Shown here one piece after another: positions 1 through 12,120 of a stretch of 64,000 bases of DNA. The notes below the pieces were generated by a model. That model was given only the letters and a program-made list of their open reading frames with translations. It was not told the DNA's origin and searched no databases. Source of the DNA: Ochotona curzoniae (lineage: Eukaryota > Chordata > Mammalia > Lagomorpha > Ochotonidae); the NCBI RefSeq assembly GCF_017591425.1, contig NW_024465799.1, forward strand, positions 1-64,000. The letters run 5' to 3'. The number at the start of each line of letters is the position of its first letter. Position 1 is the first letter of the stretch. A program made the position numbers and the translations under genes.

Positions 1-1067
1 CCCCCCCCACCCCTCCCATACCCCTCCCCCCATGGTGGATTCCTCCACCTTTTTGCATAACCATAGTTCAAGTTCAGTTGAGATTCATTGCTTGCAAACA
101 CATGCCTAGCATAAAGTTCAGCGTCTTATTGTCCAGATAAGTTCAGTGGCCTCTTGAGGAGACCTTCTATGGTCTGAAGATAGGTCTAACAGAGTAAAGA
201 TCCAGTCAGTTAAAAGCCCCAACAAGGCCTCAGTATCATTATACAACATTATGGAATTAATTGACATAGTATTGGGTAAACTATATGTTAAAAATAATGC
301 AAGTTCCATTCTTCGAAACATCTGGGTTGAGACAGTATCAATGACAAGTTCGGAAAATAACAAACAACCAAACAAAAAATTACAGGTTAAATCAAGGCAA
401 ACATGTGGTATCTAATCTTTTGGGATTCCCTCATTTCCCTTAGCATTATAGTTTCCAGTTGTGCCCATTTAGCCACAAAGAACTGCATTTTGTTTTTTTT
501 AATAGCTGAGTAGTATTCCATGGAGTAGATGAACCAAAGCTTTCTTATCCAATCTTCTGCTGATGGGCATTTCGGTTGCTTCCATGTTTTTGCAATTACT
601 GATTGTGCTGCAATGAACATGGGGATGCATGTTGGTTTGTCGTAAAACAGGTGTTTTGGATATATTCCTAGGAGTGCTATTGCTGGGTCATATGGTATGC
701 AGATTTTGAGTTGTTTGAGTGTTCTCCAGACTGATTTCCATAAAGGCTGTACCAATTTGCAGCTCCACCAGCAGTGGAGTAGGGTTCCCTTTTCCCCGCA
801 TGCTCGCCAGCAAGCGTCGTTGGTGTTCTTTTTTATGTGGGCCAATCTTACTGGTGTTAGGTGGTACCTCATCGATGTTTTAATTTGGATTTCCCTTATT
901 GCTAGGGAGCTGGAACATTTTTTCATATGTTTGTTTGCCATTTGGACTTGTTCCTTTGTGAAATGTTTGCCCATTTCCCGTGCCCATTTCTTGAGTGGCT
1001 TGTTCGTTTTGGTTTTTTGGTTGTTTTGAAGTTCTTTGTATATCCTGGAAATTAGCCCCCTATCGCC
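1..1067 (-). mobile_element. 5'-truncated L1 (LINE-1), 3' part, cut by window start
   Basis: The block is the reverse complement of the last part of the L1 at 57139-63691. It holds the C-terminal part of ORF2 (387-1066), the 3'UTR and the polypurine tract, read here as a C-rich tract at 1-32. The A-tail lies outside the window. The match stops at about 1067, inside the codons for the IGDRG motif, so this is a 5'-truncated insertion. It is very similar to the intact copy, so it is probably young. Confidence 0.93.
387..1066 (-). pseudogene. L1 ORF2 C-terminal fragment
   Basis: This is the open C-terminal part of an L1 ORF2 (endonuclease/reverse transcriptase), about 226 codons long and ending at a normal stop at 387-389. 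It keeps the Cys-rich C-terminal domain, with the [10 protein letters not shown] segment and the following H and C of the CX3CX7HX4C pattern. The endonuclease and reverse transcriptase domains are missing, so it cannot act alone. The reading frame continues a few codons upstream into non-L1 DNA, up to 1091. It is remnant coding sequence, not a host gene. Confidence 0.9.
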
Positions 1068-1102
1068 TATCTCCCAATGTATTCCTCTCATTATTTCGAA
1101 CT

Positions 1103-1412
1103 ATGAGGATTCAGGACTCAGAATTTAGAAGTCATTATTCCAAATTCAGAATTAATAACTATGATTTCACACCTCAAAATTTAAATCTCTCAGTAGTTCG
1201 AACTCTCAGAATTTAGAACTCATATTTTATAACTTGGAATTTTGAATTTGGACTTCAGAACTCAGAATTTAGAATTCAGAATTTAAAACTCTGAATTTAA
1301 ACCTCTCAGATTCAGAACTGAGAATTGAGATCTCAGAAGTTAGGACTCTGACTTCAGACCTCAGTATTCATACCTCAGAATTTAGAACTCAGAATTCAGA
1401 ACTCTCAGAATT
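1103..1412. repeat. AT-rich minisatellite, unit about 14 bp
   Basis: Degenerate tandem repeats of CTCAGAATTTAGAA and close variants (CTCAGAATTCAGAA) fill the gap between two minus-strand L1s. The unit length drifts because of small indels. No coding or RNA signal is visible. Confidence 0.85.
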
Positions 1413-1849
1413 ATTTTTTTATTGTTATTAACATTGTATTATGTGACACAGTTATATAGGCACTGGGGATTCCCCCCACCCCTTCCACACCCCTCCACCA
1501 ATAGTGGATTCCTCCATCTTGCTTCATAACCACAGTTCAAGATCTGTTGATATTCCTTCGTTGCAAGCATATACCTAGCATAAAGTCCAGCATCTTATTG
1601 TCCAGATAAGTTCAGTGTCCTCCTGAGGAGAACTTCTCTGGTCTGAAGGCAGTGCTAACACAGTAAATTCCCATCAGTTAAAAGCCCCAGCAAAACATCA
1701 GCATCAATATACAACATTATGGAATTAATTGACATAGTTTTTGGTAAACAATATGTTAAAAACAATGCAAGTTCCATTCTTCAAAACATCTGGGTTGAGA
1801 CAATATGACAGGTTCAAAAAATAACAAACAACCAAACAAAAATTACAGG

Positions 1850-4800
1850 TTAAATCAAGGCGAACATGTGGTATCTAACCTTTTGGGATTTGCTCATTTC
1901 CTTTAGCATTATAGTTTCTAGTTGGGCCCATTTAGCCACAAAGACCTGCATTTTGTTTTTTTTTTAATAGCTGAGTAGTGTTCCATGGAGTACATGAACC
2001 AAAGCGTTCTTATCCAATCTTCTGCTGATGGGCATTTCGGTTGCTTCCATGTTTTTGCAATTACTGATTGTGCTGCTATGAACACAGAGATGCATATTGG
2101 TTTGTCGTGAAACAGGTGTTTTGGATATATTCCTAGGATTGCTATTGCTGGGTCATATGGTATGCAGATTTTGAGTTGTTTGAGTGTTCTCCAGACTGAT
2201 TTCCATAAAGGCTGCACCAATTTGCAGCTCCACCAGCAGTGGAGTAGGGTTCCCTTTTCCCCGCATGCTCGCCAGCAAGCGTCGTTGGTGTTCTTTTTTA
2301 TGTGGGCCAATCTTACTGGTGTTAGGTGGTACCTCATCGATGTTTTAATTTGGATTTCCCTTATTGCCAGGGAGCTGGAACATTTTTTTCATATGTTTGT
2401 TTGCCATTTGGGCTTATTCTTTTGTGAAATGTTTTCCCATTTCTCATGCCCATTTCTTGAGTGGCTTGTTCGTTTTGGTTTTTTGGTTGTTTTGGAGTTC
2501 TTTGTATATAATGGAGATTGGCCCACTATCTCCTACATAGTGCGCGAAGATCTTCTCCCACTCTGTGGGTTGCTTTTTTACTTTGCTGATTGTTTCCCTT
2601 GCTGTACAGAAGCTTCTTAGTTTGTTGAGGTCCCATTTGTTTATTCTGTTCTTAACTGCTATTGCTTATGGCGTCCTTCTTAGAAAGTCAGGACCTACTC
2701 CTAGGTCTTGCAGGGTATTTCCAACATTTTCTTGCAAGAGTTTGAAGGTTTCTGGATGCAGGTTTAGCTCTTTTATCCATGTAGATTGGATCTTAGTGTA
2801 TGATGACAGGTGTGGGTCTATCTTTTTGTTTCTGCAGGCTATCAGCCAGTTGTCCCAACAACATTTACTGAAGAAGCCTTCCCATTTGCTTGGACTGTCG
2901 TTGGTCTTTTTGTCAAAGATTAATTGGCTGTATCTGTGTGGGTTCCCTTTTGGTGCTTCTATTCTATTCCATTGATCTTCCTCTCTATCTTTGTGCCAGT
3001 ACCAGGCTGTTTTGATAACCACTGCTCTATAGTATGTCCAGAGGTCCGGAACTGTGATTCCCCCTGCTAACTTCTTGTTCTTTAGGATGGTTCTAGCTAT
3101 TCGTGGTTTTTTTGTGTTTCCAGATGAATTTTTGAATCATTGTGTCCAGTTCCGTGAAGAATGTTTTGGGCAATTTGATTGGCATTGCATTGAAAGTATA
3201 TATTGCTTTTGGTAGTATAGACATTTTAATGATATTGGTTTTACCTATCCAGGAGCATGGAATGTTTTGAGGTCTTGTTCAATTTCCTTTTTGAATAGTT
3301 TGTAGTTTTCTTCGAATAGGTCTCCTACACTTTTAGTTAGATTTATTCGCAGATATTTCATACTTTTCTCTACTATTTTGAATGGTATCTTGCTGGTTAG
3401 GTGTTTTTCCATCTTGGGGCTGTTTGCATACACAATGGCTGTTGATTTTTGTTCATTAATTTTGTACCCTGCCACTCTGCCAAACTCTTGTATAAGTTCT
3501 AGCAGTTTCTGTATTGAGTATCCTGGCCTTTCTATGTATAGGATCATGTCATCTGCATATAGTGAAAGCTTGAGTTCTTTGTTCCCCATTTGTATGCCTT
3601 TGATTTTTTTTTCTTGTTTTATGGCCTCTGCAAGTACCTCTGGGACTATGTTGAATAGCAGTGGAGATAGTGGGCATTCTTGTCTTGTTCCAGATATCAG
3701 CGGGAAGGGTTCTAACTTTTCTCCCTTCAGTATGATGCTAGCGTTGGGTTTTTCATAGATTGCTTTGATTATGTTGTGGATTTTTCCATCTGTGCCTACC
3801 TTGGTTAGAGTTTTTAGCATAAAGAGGTGTTGGATCTTGTCAAAAGCTTTTTCTGCGTCTATTAATACTATCATGTGGTTCTTGTTTTTTAGCTTTTGGA
3901 TGTGATGTATCACATTTATGGATTTCCAAATGTTGAACCATCCTTGCTTTCCAGGGATTAATCCTACTTGATCCGGATGAATGATCTGTCAGATTATTTT
4001 TTGAATTCTATTGGCTAGGATTTTGTTGAGAATTTTAGCATCAATGTTCATCAGAGAGATAGGTCTGTAGTTTTCCTTCTCTGATGGTTCTCTATCTGGT
4101 TTTGGGATTAAGGTGATGTTGGCTTCATAGAATGAGTTTGGAAGGGTTGCTTCCTTTTCTATTGTTTTGAAGAGTTTGTAGAGGATTGGGATTAGTTCTG
4201 TTCGGAATGTTTTGTAGAATTCTGAAGTGAAATCGTCTGGGGCTGGGCTTCTCTTTGTTGGGAGATCCTTGATGACTACTTCAATCTCTGTCTCAGTTAT
4301 GGGTTTATTTAATTCTTCAGTTGCCTCCGGACTGAGTTTTGGTAAGTGGTGGAGGTCTAAGAACTTTTCCATTTCTTGGTGATCCTCAAATTTGTGGGAG
4401 TACAGGTCTTTGTAGTAATTTCTAATTATTTTCTTAATGGTTGCAGTGTCTGTTGTTATGTTGCCTTTGTCATCTTTAATGCTGTTGTATCTCGCTTTCT
4501 CTTGTTGTTTTTTGGTCAGTCGGGCCAGTGGAGTGTCTATTTTGTTTATTTTCTCAAAAAAACAACTTTTTGATTTGTTGATTTTATGTATAGTTTTTTT
4601 TTATTTCTATTTGGTTTATCTCCTCCCTTGTTTTGATGATTTCTTGTTTTCTATTGTGCGTGGGACTCTTCTGCTGCTGTTTTTCTAGCTCCTGGAGGTG
4701 TGTGGTTAGTTCCTGTATTTGGCATCTTTCTTGGGCCTTGACATGGGCTCCGATTGCAATAAGTTTACCCCATAGCACTGCTTTGGTGGTGTCCCACAAG

Positions 4801-5658
4801 TTTTGGAATGTTGTATCAGAGTTTTCAGTGGTTTCCATAATTTTTTTTATCTCATCTTTAATTTCTTCCCTGACCCATTGTTCGTTTAATAGCATATTGT
4901 TCAACTTCCAAGAGTGTCTACATTTCCTGGGGAGTTTTGAGTTGTTGATTTCCAGTTTCATCCCATGGTGGTCTGAGAGGGTACATGGTATGATGCTAAT
5001 GTTTTGGAAGTTATTTAGATTTGCTTTGTGTCCTATCATGTGGTTGATTCTGTAGAAGGTGCCATGCACCGCTGAGAAGAATGTATATTCTGTGGCCTTA
5101 GGATAAAAAGTTCTATATATGTCTACTAAGTCCAGTTGTTCTATTGTTTGTGTGAGCTCTGTTGTTTCTTTGTTGAGTTTTTGTTTTGTAGACCAGTCCA
5201 TTGCTGTTAAAGCCGAATTGAGATCACCTACAACAATTGTGTGGGTATCTATGTCTTCCCTTAAGTCTGTAAGTAATTGCTTTACGTAACTAGGTGCATT
5301 AAGATTCGGTGCATAAACATTAATGATGGTGATTGCTTCTTGATGGATCATTCCTTTCACCAGTATAAAAATGGCCTTCCTTGTCTCTTTTGATGTTAGT
5401 TAGATTGAAATCTGTCTCGTCTGAAATTAGGACAGCTACCCCAGCTTTTTTTTCAAATCTATTGGCGTGAAATATCTTTTTCCATCCCTTCACTTTCAGT
5501 TTCTTTGCATCCTTTCTGGTTAGATGTGTTTCTTGTAGGCAACAGATGGTTGGGTCTTGTTTGATGATCCATTCTATTAATCTCTGTCTTTTGATTGGTG
5601 AATTTAGACCATTTGTGTTGAGAGTTAAAATTGAGAGGTTGCAATTTTGCCCTGCCAT
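1850..5658 (-). pseudogene. L1 ORF2 (endonuclease + reverse transcriptase), frameshifted
   Basis: This region aligns end to end with the intact ORF2 at 59419-63231. The start MAGQNCNLS is kept at 5658 and the stop at 1850-1852. The endonuclease motifs LNTNGLNS and QETH and the reverse transcriptase motif LYADD are still readable. The frame shifts near 5340, between 4584 and 4372, and near 3245, and it is further interrupted before the C-terminal piece at 1918-2337. The Cys-rich C-terminal segment is present in that last piece. A functional protein cannot be made. The breaks are scattered small indels and substitutions, as expected of a neutrally decaying copy. Confidence 0.92.
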
Positions 5659-5713
5659 GCGATTGTGTTTTGTGTGCGTTGTTGTCTGTGTAATTGCCTT
5701 GTTTGAGCGGGCT

Positions 5714-6787
5714 TTAGTTTGGAGAACTTCTTATTTGCCAACTTTGTTTGTGGTTTGCCTCCTTTTGTTCTGGGACTAGCACATTTCTAAGGAGACTTTG
5801 CAGAGCTGGTTTTGTGTAAACATATTCTTCTAGTTTTTCTTTGCTATGGAAGTATCTGATTTTGTTCTCATATACAAATGAGATCTTTGCTGGGTAGATT
5901 ATTCTTGGTTGACAGTTGTTTTGTTTCAGGACTTGGAAGATCTTTGTCCATTCTCTCCTTGCTTGTAGGGTCTCTTCAGAGAAGTCAGCAGTGATTCTGA
6001 TGGGTTGTCCCCTGTATGTGATCTTTTCTCTACTTCGTACTTGTCTCAGGATTCCTTCTTTGTCTTCATTGGAGTAGAACTTGAGCACCGTGTGTCTGGG
6101 TGAAGATGTCTTTGGATCATGTCTGTTGGGAGTTCTCTGTCCATCCTGTATGCGGGGTGGATTCGTGTTCCAAGTGTTTTGGAAGTTTTCCTGTATAATT
6201 TCATGAAGCACTGCTTGCATCCCTGATTCTCTTTCTACTCCCTCGGGGAGGCCGATGATCCGAATATTCAATTTTCTAAGGTAATCCATCATTTCTTGCA
6301 TCATTTTATTAGTTTCGCTGAGGCTTGTCTCCAGCTGTTTAATTCCCGGGGCACCTTCATTTTGTGTGTCTTCTGTTTCAGAGATCCTTTCCTCTGCCGC
6401 ATTTATTCTGTTGATCAGGCTTTCAATTTTACGTTCCTGGGCATCCAGTTTGGTTTTGATTTGTTGTATTTCGGTGATTATGCGGTTCTGGAAGTCTTCC
6501 CGCTTCGTGTCCTCGTCTCTGATAAATTTTAGCGTTATTTTTTTAAATTCCTTGTCTGGTAACTCTTCCATGTCTTCATCTCGCATCTCCGATATTGATA
6601 ATGACTTTTGGCCCTTGTTCGGTGGGGTGCTGGCTCTTTCATCTGGAAACTTTTTCTGGTGGTTTTTCCCATTGCGTTGGTGTATTTTGGTGAGGCCAAT
6701 GGACCCGTGTGTTGAGGGGTCGTCAGGTGCTTTCCTGTAGAGAGTGGAGCCTGCAGGCGTGGTGTTGCAGGGCGTGGTAATTTTCAA
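5714..6787 (-). pseudogene. L1 ORF1 (RNA-binding protein), open but with altered N-terminus
   Basis: The frame is open for 357 codons and ends at a normal ORF1 stop at 5714. From PDERASTPPNKG onward it aligns with the intact ORF1 at 58401-59363: coiled coil, RRM-like core starting RKLNIRIIGLPEG, and C-terminal domain with ARREW. The canonical start ATG is present, but a small deletion just after it puts it out of frame with the rest. The long frame instead opens at an ATG in what is 5'UTR in the intact copy, giving a novel N-terminus of about 45 residues. Whether this start is used is unknown. ORF2 downstream is dead, so I class it as a remnant. Confidence 0.8.
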
Positions 6788-6799
6788 GGCACCGTTGGT

Positions 6800-8097
6800 G
6801 CGTTCTCAGGGCCCAGGACTGTAGGGCAACACCTTGGGGGCCCAGTGGATTCCAGGCACACTCTGGGCACCTCTTCTACAAGTGTGACCCCGCAGGGCGT
6901 GGAGGGATGGAGGTGCTCTCTGGGTGTGCCCCCTGTACGGGAATGCACAGGGCGTAGAAGGTTTTATGTGCTTTCTCCCTGCGTTCTCCATGTCAGGGAC
7001 TGCAGGGTTTTTCAGAGCCCACCTGGTGTGTCTCCCACACACGCTACTGTGGTGAGGCGCTTTCTAGGCGTGGCTCTTGTGCAATGATTCCACCACTCGT
7101 GGTGTGTGGGTGTTCAGAGCCCCCCCCCGTGTGGCTCCCCCACACAGGACCGCAGTGGAGGAGTGACCCAGGCGCCCTGTTAAAATGACTTCAAGGTGGG
7201 TTTGCACAGTGCCAGTGTGGCGCAGGAGTTTTCAGAGCTCTCCTGGTGGGTCGCCCACGCTCAGAACTGCGGGGTGGGAGGCGAGGAGTGGGCAAGTCAC
7301 ACTGTGGGAGTGGTACCTGCGTGTCAGGGTCACACAGCGCTACACTTCCCAGCGCTCAGAGCCCTCCTGGCTCCTGCGCTGCGGAGGCGGTTGCTGCAGG
7401 CGGGGCTGCCCAGCCCACCCGGCGTGGCGTTCAGAGTCCTCCTGGTGTTGTCGCCCACCCACAGGGTATCAAGATGTGGGGGATTCCAGACCCTCGCTGA
7501 CAGCCTCTGCGCACCGAGATGCACTTGCCCACTCAGTGCAGGACTATTTGGGGCGCTTTCTTAGTGCCTTCTCAGCACCCAGGACTACTGTGCGCCACTT
7601 CCAAGGCACAGATTTGGCAGTTTCAAGGCGCTTGCCCTGTGTTCTCAGAGGCTGGAGCCTCTGCAGGGGGGGGAGGGCAAAAGGAGCACCCCAGGGGCTT
7701 GGGATTTGCGCCCAGTCCCCGGAATGCAGAGGCTGTTAACCCTTCCCTGGCTCACCGAACCTCCGGCTGTTGCAGTCTGCCTCTGCTGCTGTTGAAGACC
7801 TTTGCCGGCGTGGATCACTCCCGATTTCCTTGTCTCTGGGTTGGCTGCATCTCCTCTTAGCTGTTTTCAAAGGTGACTCAGCAGGTCTGGAGCGGGATGT
7901 CAGCTTCTCTACCTTTGTTTTGTTTCGTTCTCGTTGTTCTTCCGAGTTGTGTGGATCTTTTTGGCTCCACACTGTCCAGGGAACTTCACGCACCTCTCCC
8001 TGCGGTTCTTTGCTGTTCCTCTTTGCTGCTTCTGTAGTGTTCTATCCCTCTCTCACTGGACGCTCCCTCACAGCCTTCCTCCTACGTCGGCCATCTT
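6800..8097 (-). promoter_or_regulatory. L1 5'UTR / internal promoter region (inactive copy)
   Basis: This is GC- and CpG-rich sequence homologous to 57139-58400. It ends at the YY1-like AAGATGGCC site (8089-8097 on this strand). Internal degenerate repeats with GTGTGG..CTCCCCCACAC-type cores are visible. It is taken as an L1 promoter by homology only. Confidence 0.7.
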
Positions 8098-8227
8098 AAA
8101 AAACTCAATAAATCTTTAAAAAAGATGGTGTGTCCTAATTCAACCACTATTAAAATGCACCATAACTCTTCAAACAGACCCATTCAGTTACTTTCCATTT
8201 ATAATTACTCACCATGTTGACAAATTT

Positions 8228-8563
8228 CTTTAAAGATTTATTTTCACTTAATTAAAAAATTAGATATACAGAGAGGAGGAGAGACAGAGAGGGAAATCTT
8301 CCGTCTGATAATTCACTCCCCCAGTGGTTGTAATTCCCTTTGTTGAGATGATCTGAAGCCTGGAGCCAGGAGCTCTTCCGGGTCTCCCCTTGGGTGCAAG
8401 GTCCCAAGGCTTTAGGCCATCCTTGACTGCTTTCTCAGACCATAAACAGGGAGCTGGCTGGGAGCAGGGGTAGCCAGGATTAGAACCAGTGCCCATATGG
8501 GATCCTGGTGCATGCAAGGTGAGGACTTTAGCTGCTAGGCCACTGAGCTGCACTCCCCCCCTC
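8228..8563 (-). mobile_element. Lagomorph C-type SINE
   Basis: This is a full-length minus-strand copy with a T-rich left end (the A-tail), a CAGAGAGGAGGAGAGACAGA tail block, and the GGGATCC-type head block near 8500. It is flanked by 16-bp target duplications CCATGTTGAYAAATTT at 8212-8227 and 8564-8579 (one mismatch). It is tRNA-derived with an internal Pol III promoter by family, and is mobilised by L1 proteins. Confidence 0.93.
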
Positions 8564-8579
8564 CCATGTTGATAAATTT

Positions 8580-9900
8580 TCTAAGAGAAAGGTCAAAGCA
8601 TATAGCAGAAAAGGTAGAAATTAATTTCTTATTTTAGGACATTGCACCTAAAAGAGTTCTGTTGATGTTGTGTTTTAGCACACCAACTGTAATAAAGCAA
8701 TACTCGGGACAGTGTGTTGAATAGAAGCCCTAATTTCTGCACTGTCTCAAAGCTGTGCTTAAGACCTGACCATGTATCATGAGGAAACAATAAAGTGAAG
8801 CAACGGAATGAATCAAGAACATCCACAAGTATGTGCAAACAGATGAACAACTCATGTATTATTTCCATATAAAAGCCATTATCAAACCATCAAAATAATG
8901 CTTTTGGAGTCTACTCTGATGAAAAGCCTCTATTTATGCTTTTAAGTCAACTGTGTCATTTTTCAAAATTATTTTGAGGTGTTAGGGTCCACCAATGAAG
9001 ACACATAAATGGAAATCCTCTGTAGGCACTCCCTATGACAGCATCAGAATGATCCATTGCAGAATATCTATGGTCAGGGATATCTTATCACTGCCATGAT
9101 AACTGTTTTTTTCTGTCCCTTCCACTGCTGTCTCTGAACCTCAACATCAGAAGCAAAGGTTAAATTTAATTGGAATTATGAGGTTCCAGGTGGAGGTAAA
9201 TAATCATAATGAGGCAACAATGAACATTAACTCTTGGTCCAGCATGAACTAGTAGTACCCAGTAATGTAGCCCTCTGAGCCCCCACCATTAAATAGTCAG
9301 TATTGTTTAACTTTACAGCTTACAGAAAGCCATTGGTAGCAGTATTTAATGTACTAAACTATACTCACATATATTAATGGCAAAAAGTGACCAATGTGTC
9401 TGTTTCATAACAATATTCAATGTTACAAAGGAGACATTCCTTGAAGGAGAAAAAACATCACAAGTTATGAGAGTGCTGATGTACCTCTAAATCTTTTTAA
9501 AAAACAAAGCAAAATCAGAACTGTGCCTAGTTCTATATACCAAATTCATGAGTCTTTGTATATTTTTGAATTCTCCATTATAAATTTGGAGTAGAATTTT
9601 CCAATGTCTTTTTTAGAAAACAAATTCTAAATCTTTCAGTATTTGCATATACTGGCATCTTCTTGATACAGGAACATGTTGTCTAAAGTTCCTGGGAAAA
9701 TCTGATATTCCATCCATCACACAGTAGAGAAAACTTCCATAGAAATAGATATGACATTTCTCAAACAATATACATTTATTAAACCCAAATAGTTTCAATT
9801 GGTGGTGTTTCTAAGTTACCCAAAAAGTTAAGCCAGAACTCCTTAGATAGTCCAGATTCTTAATGTTTTCTTCTGATTTTGCTAAAATAAGAAAAAGTAT
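8580..9900. other. Unique AT-rich DNA, no feature seen
   Basis: There is no long open frame, no recognised repeat and no RNA gene. Only short chance frames occur. Confidence 0.5.
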
Positions 9901-9904
9901 TTTT

Positions 9905-10125
9905 AAATTATTTATTTTAAAGCCATAGAAGCAGGGAAGGAGGGAAGACAGAGAATATTCCACTTGTTCCACTCTACATGGCCACAACAGCAAGTCCGGA
10001 TCAGGTGGAAGCCAGAAACCAGGAGCTCCATCCTAGCCTTTTCCTCATGTAGTCTCTCTCTCGAGACTGGTAAAGGCTCTAGTAGCTGTATCATGTCCCT
10101 CTAGTCAAGGTGTTAGTAGCAATGT
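9905..10125 (-). mobile_element. Old, diverged C-type SINE fragment
   Basis: An ATTATTTATTTTAAAG tail block is followed by degenerate middle and head blocks (AAGCCAGAAACCAGGAGCTC). It is strongly diverged with unclear ends. Confidence 0.5.
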
Positions 10126-10129
10126 TGTT

Positions 10130-11384
10130 TCCAACGAGCCTCAAGGTTTGGGCAAGATGAAAATCTTTGCATTTTTTATTCTGAAAATGTATCCTGTTTG
10201 CTTTATTTAGCTGATATCTGCAGGTGCTTGCTGTCTTTCAGATTCTGTCTGTATCACCATTCTCTAGCCTCATAGTTTCTCCAGAAGCCTGATATGCACT
10301 TAGCAGATGCCTAATGAGAGACTGAATCCTCAGCACAAGAAGATAGTCTTGAGTTAACATGAACTCCTAGAATTCAAACCTCAAGGGCTATATGCAAATA
10401 AAAAAGAAAATATCTTAGTGAATTCACAATCAAGAAATTTTGCTAGGAAGTCAAGCTGTATAGATGCTTTCCCTACATAACTGTAAAAGAAAGCTACTTA
10501 AATTTCTTGTTGTTGAAATTTTCAGCAATAGAATAAATTCAGCGCATATTCAACATAGCAATCAAGATCTAATTCCAAGTAATTAAGAACTTAATTAAAA
10601 CTTGTAATCCTTACCTGGCTAGAGAATGTAAAAGTACTACTAAAATCTTTCCTGTTCAATGAGCTGAAGCAGTTACTTAGCAGATGTTCCTCCCACAGTG
10701 ATGATTTTTACTATTATCATTATTAAATACAATAATGGACAGGTGGAAATGAAGTCTGTAAATCATAATGTTGCAACCAATCTCTGGAAAGAACCTGCTG
10801 GTGGAGTGTTGAAGAGATGTGGACCTCCTCACCCTGGAAACTTGCCAATCAAGTAATTGCTCTCTACTCACTCTCAAATCCTACTTCAATTTAATTCAAC
10901 AAGCGACATTCCTTAACCTTTTCCTTGAACTTTGTAGGAGTTCTTATGCATTTTGAATCCTTCAGAAATCAGCTTCAAAAAGAAAATACCCACAGAATGA
11001 TATAAATTGAGCAGAGGTAGAGGTGAAAGACAGGAAATACTTTGGAAGGCTGTATGGAAATTATGGAGACCCTTTAGTGAGTGTCCAAGAAGATGCATTT
11101 TGGGTCAAATAATTGCAAAAGCTTCCAAAATCCACATCTGATTAATTCTAAATGTGGTTTTACTTGTATTGTGTCATGTTATTAAAAAGTACTCTGTTTA
11201 TTGGCTTAGCTTCATGCTGCTGATTAAATTCCATCTTTAGTCAAATGAAATGAAGCATGAAGTAGGCGCTCACTGAATATCCGTGAATGGATTGAGACCA
11301 CTGAGATTTATGTGTTCGTGTATGTGTCTGTATATTCAAAATTCCTTTGGTGTTTGAACATTTGTGACTTTTCTCAGACTCAAA
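10130..11384. other. Unique AT-rich DNA, no feature seen
   Basis: No gene, RNA or repeat could be supported here. Confidence 0.5.
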
Positions 11385-11912
11385 ACTCCCAGGAAGCAAC
11401 CAACGGAGTGGGAGAAAATCTTTGCAAACTACACAACAGAGGGCTAATAACCAGAATACACAAAGAACTCCAGAAATTCTTTAACAATAATACAAACAAA
11501 CTAGTCAAGAAATGGGCAAAAAAAAAAAAAAGTGCACTTTTCAAAGGAACAAAGGCTAAGAGACATAGGGTTCAAGCACTTTAGCAATAAGGGAAATTCA
11601 AATAAAACCAACACTTAATTCCAGTGAGAATGGCCCACATACACAACTAGCAACACCTGCTGTGGAGTGTGTGGGGAAAAAGGAACCCCTACTCCACTGC
11701 TGGTGGGATTATAGGCTGGTTCGGGAATTATGGAACTCGGTATAGAAGAAAATTCTCAGGAAACTGAAAATACACCTACAGTATGACCCAGTAATCTCTC
11801 TCCTGAAAATATAGCCAAAGGATCTGATAATGAGAGAGCAACTTGCACCCATGAATTCATTGCAAAAAATTCGACAATCCCCCAAACACGAAAACAACCT
11901 AGATGCTTATTG
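11385..11912 (+). mobile_element. Old L1 fragment, ORF2 3' part
   Basis: This aligns with the ORF2 C-terminal region of the intact L1 (compare 62515-63110): GAGTGGGAGAAAATCTTTGC, the GAAATGGGCA segment and the ACTCCACTGCTGG segment. Many substitutions and an A-run at 11519-11532 break the frame. Confidence 0.82.
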
Positions 11913-12120
11913 AAAGAGCACTGCATAGAGTCCAGTATCTTATTGCCCAGCTGAATTCAACAGTTTCTTGGGGAGACCAACTCTGGTCTGAAGACATAGC
12001 TGGCAGAATATCATTCCGACCAATTAAAAGCCATAACATAACATCAACAACAGTTTCCAAGATTATGGGGTTAATTGACATTGTATTGAGTGAGGTTAGA
12101 CAATGCAAGTTCTTAATCAC
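11913..12120 (-). mobile_element. L1 3'UTR fragment, inverted relative to its neighbour
   Basis: This is the reverse complement of L1 3'UTR sequence (compare 63310-63510). The blocks AGTATCTTATTGCCCAGCTG, CTCTGGTCTGAAGACA and TTATGGGGTTAATTGACAT are visible. It abuts the plus-strand ORF2 piece directly. Confidence 0.78.

Larger units (their letters stand above)
1411..8097 (-). mobile_element. Near full-length L1, inactive copy
   Basis: Reading leftward on the minus strand, the order is 5'UTR (8097-about 6700), ORF1, a short spacer, ORF2 (5658-1850), 3'UTR (1849-about 1431) and a short A-rich tail (T-run at 1412-1420). The 5' end keeps the AAGATGGCCGACG block near the L1 start but lacks roughly the first 11 bases seen in the copy at 57139. 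No convincing target duplication is visible at the ends. ORF2 is broken, so the copy is dead in cis. Confidence 0.93.

Noticed and set aside
697..1029. A 110-codon plus-strand frame repeated at 2162-2620 (+) and 62589-62921 (-), nearly identical in sequence
   Set aside because: It is exactly antisense to the conserved ORF2 C-terminal region in three L1 copies. Its similarity follows from ORF2 conservation and does not show a separate gene.
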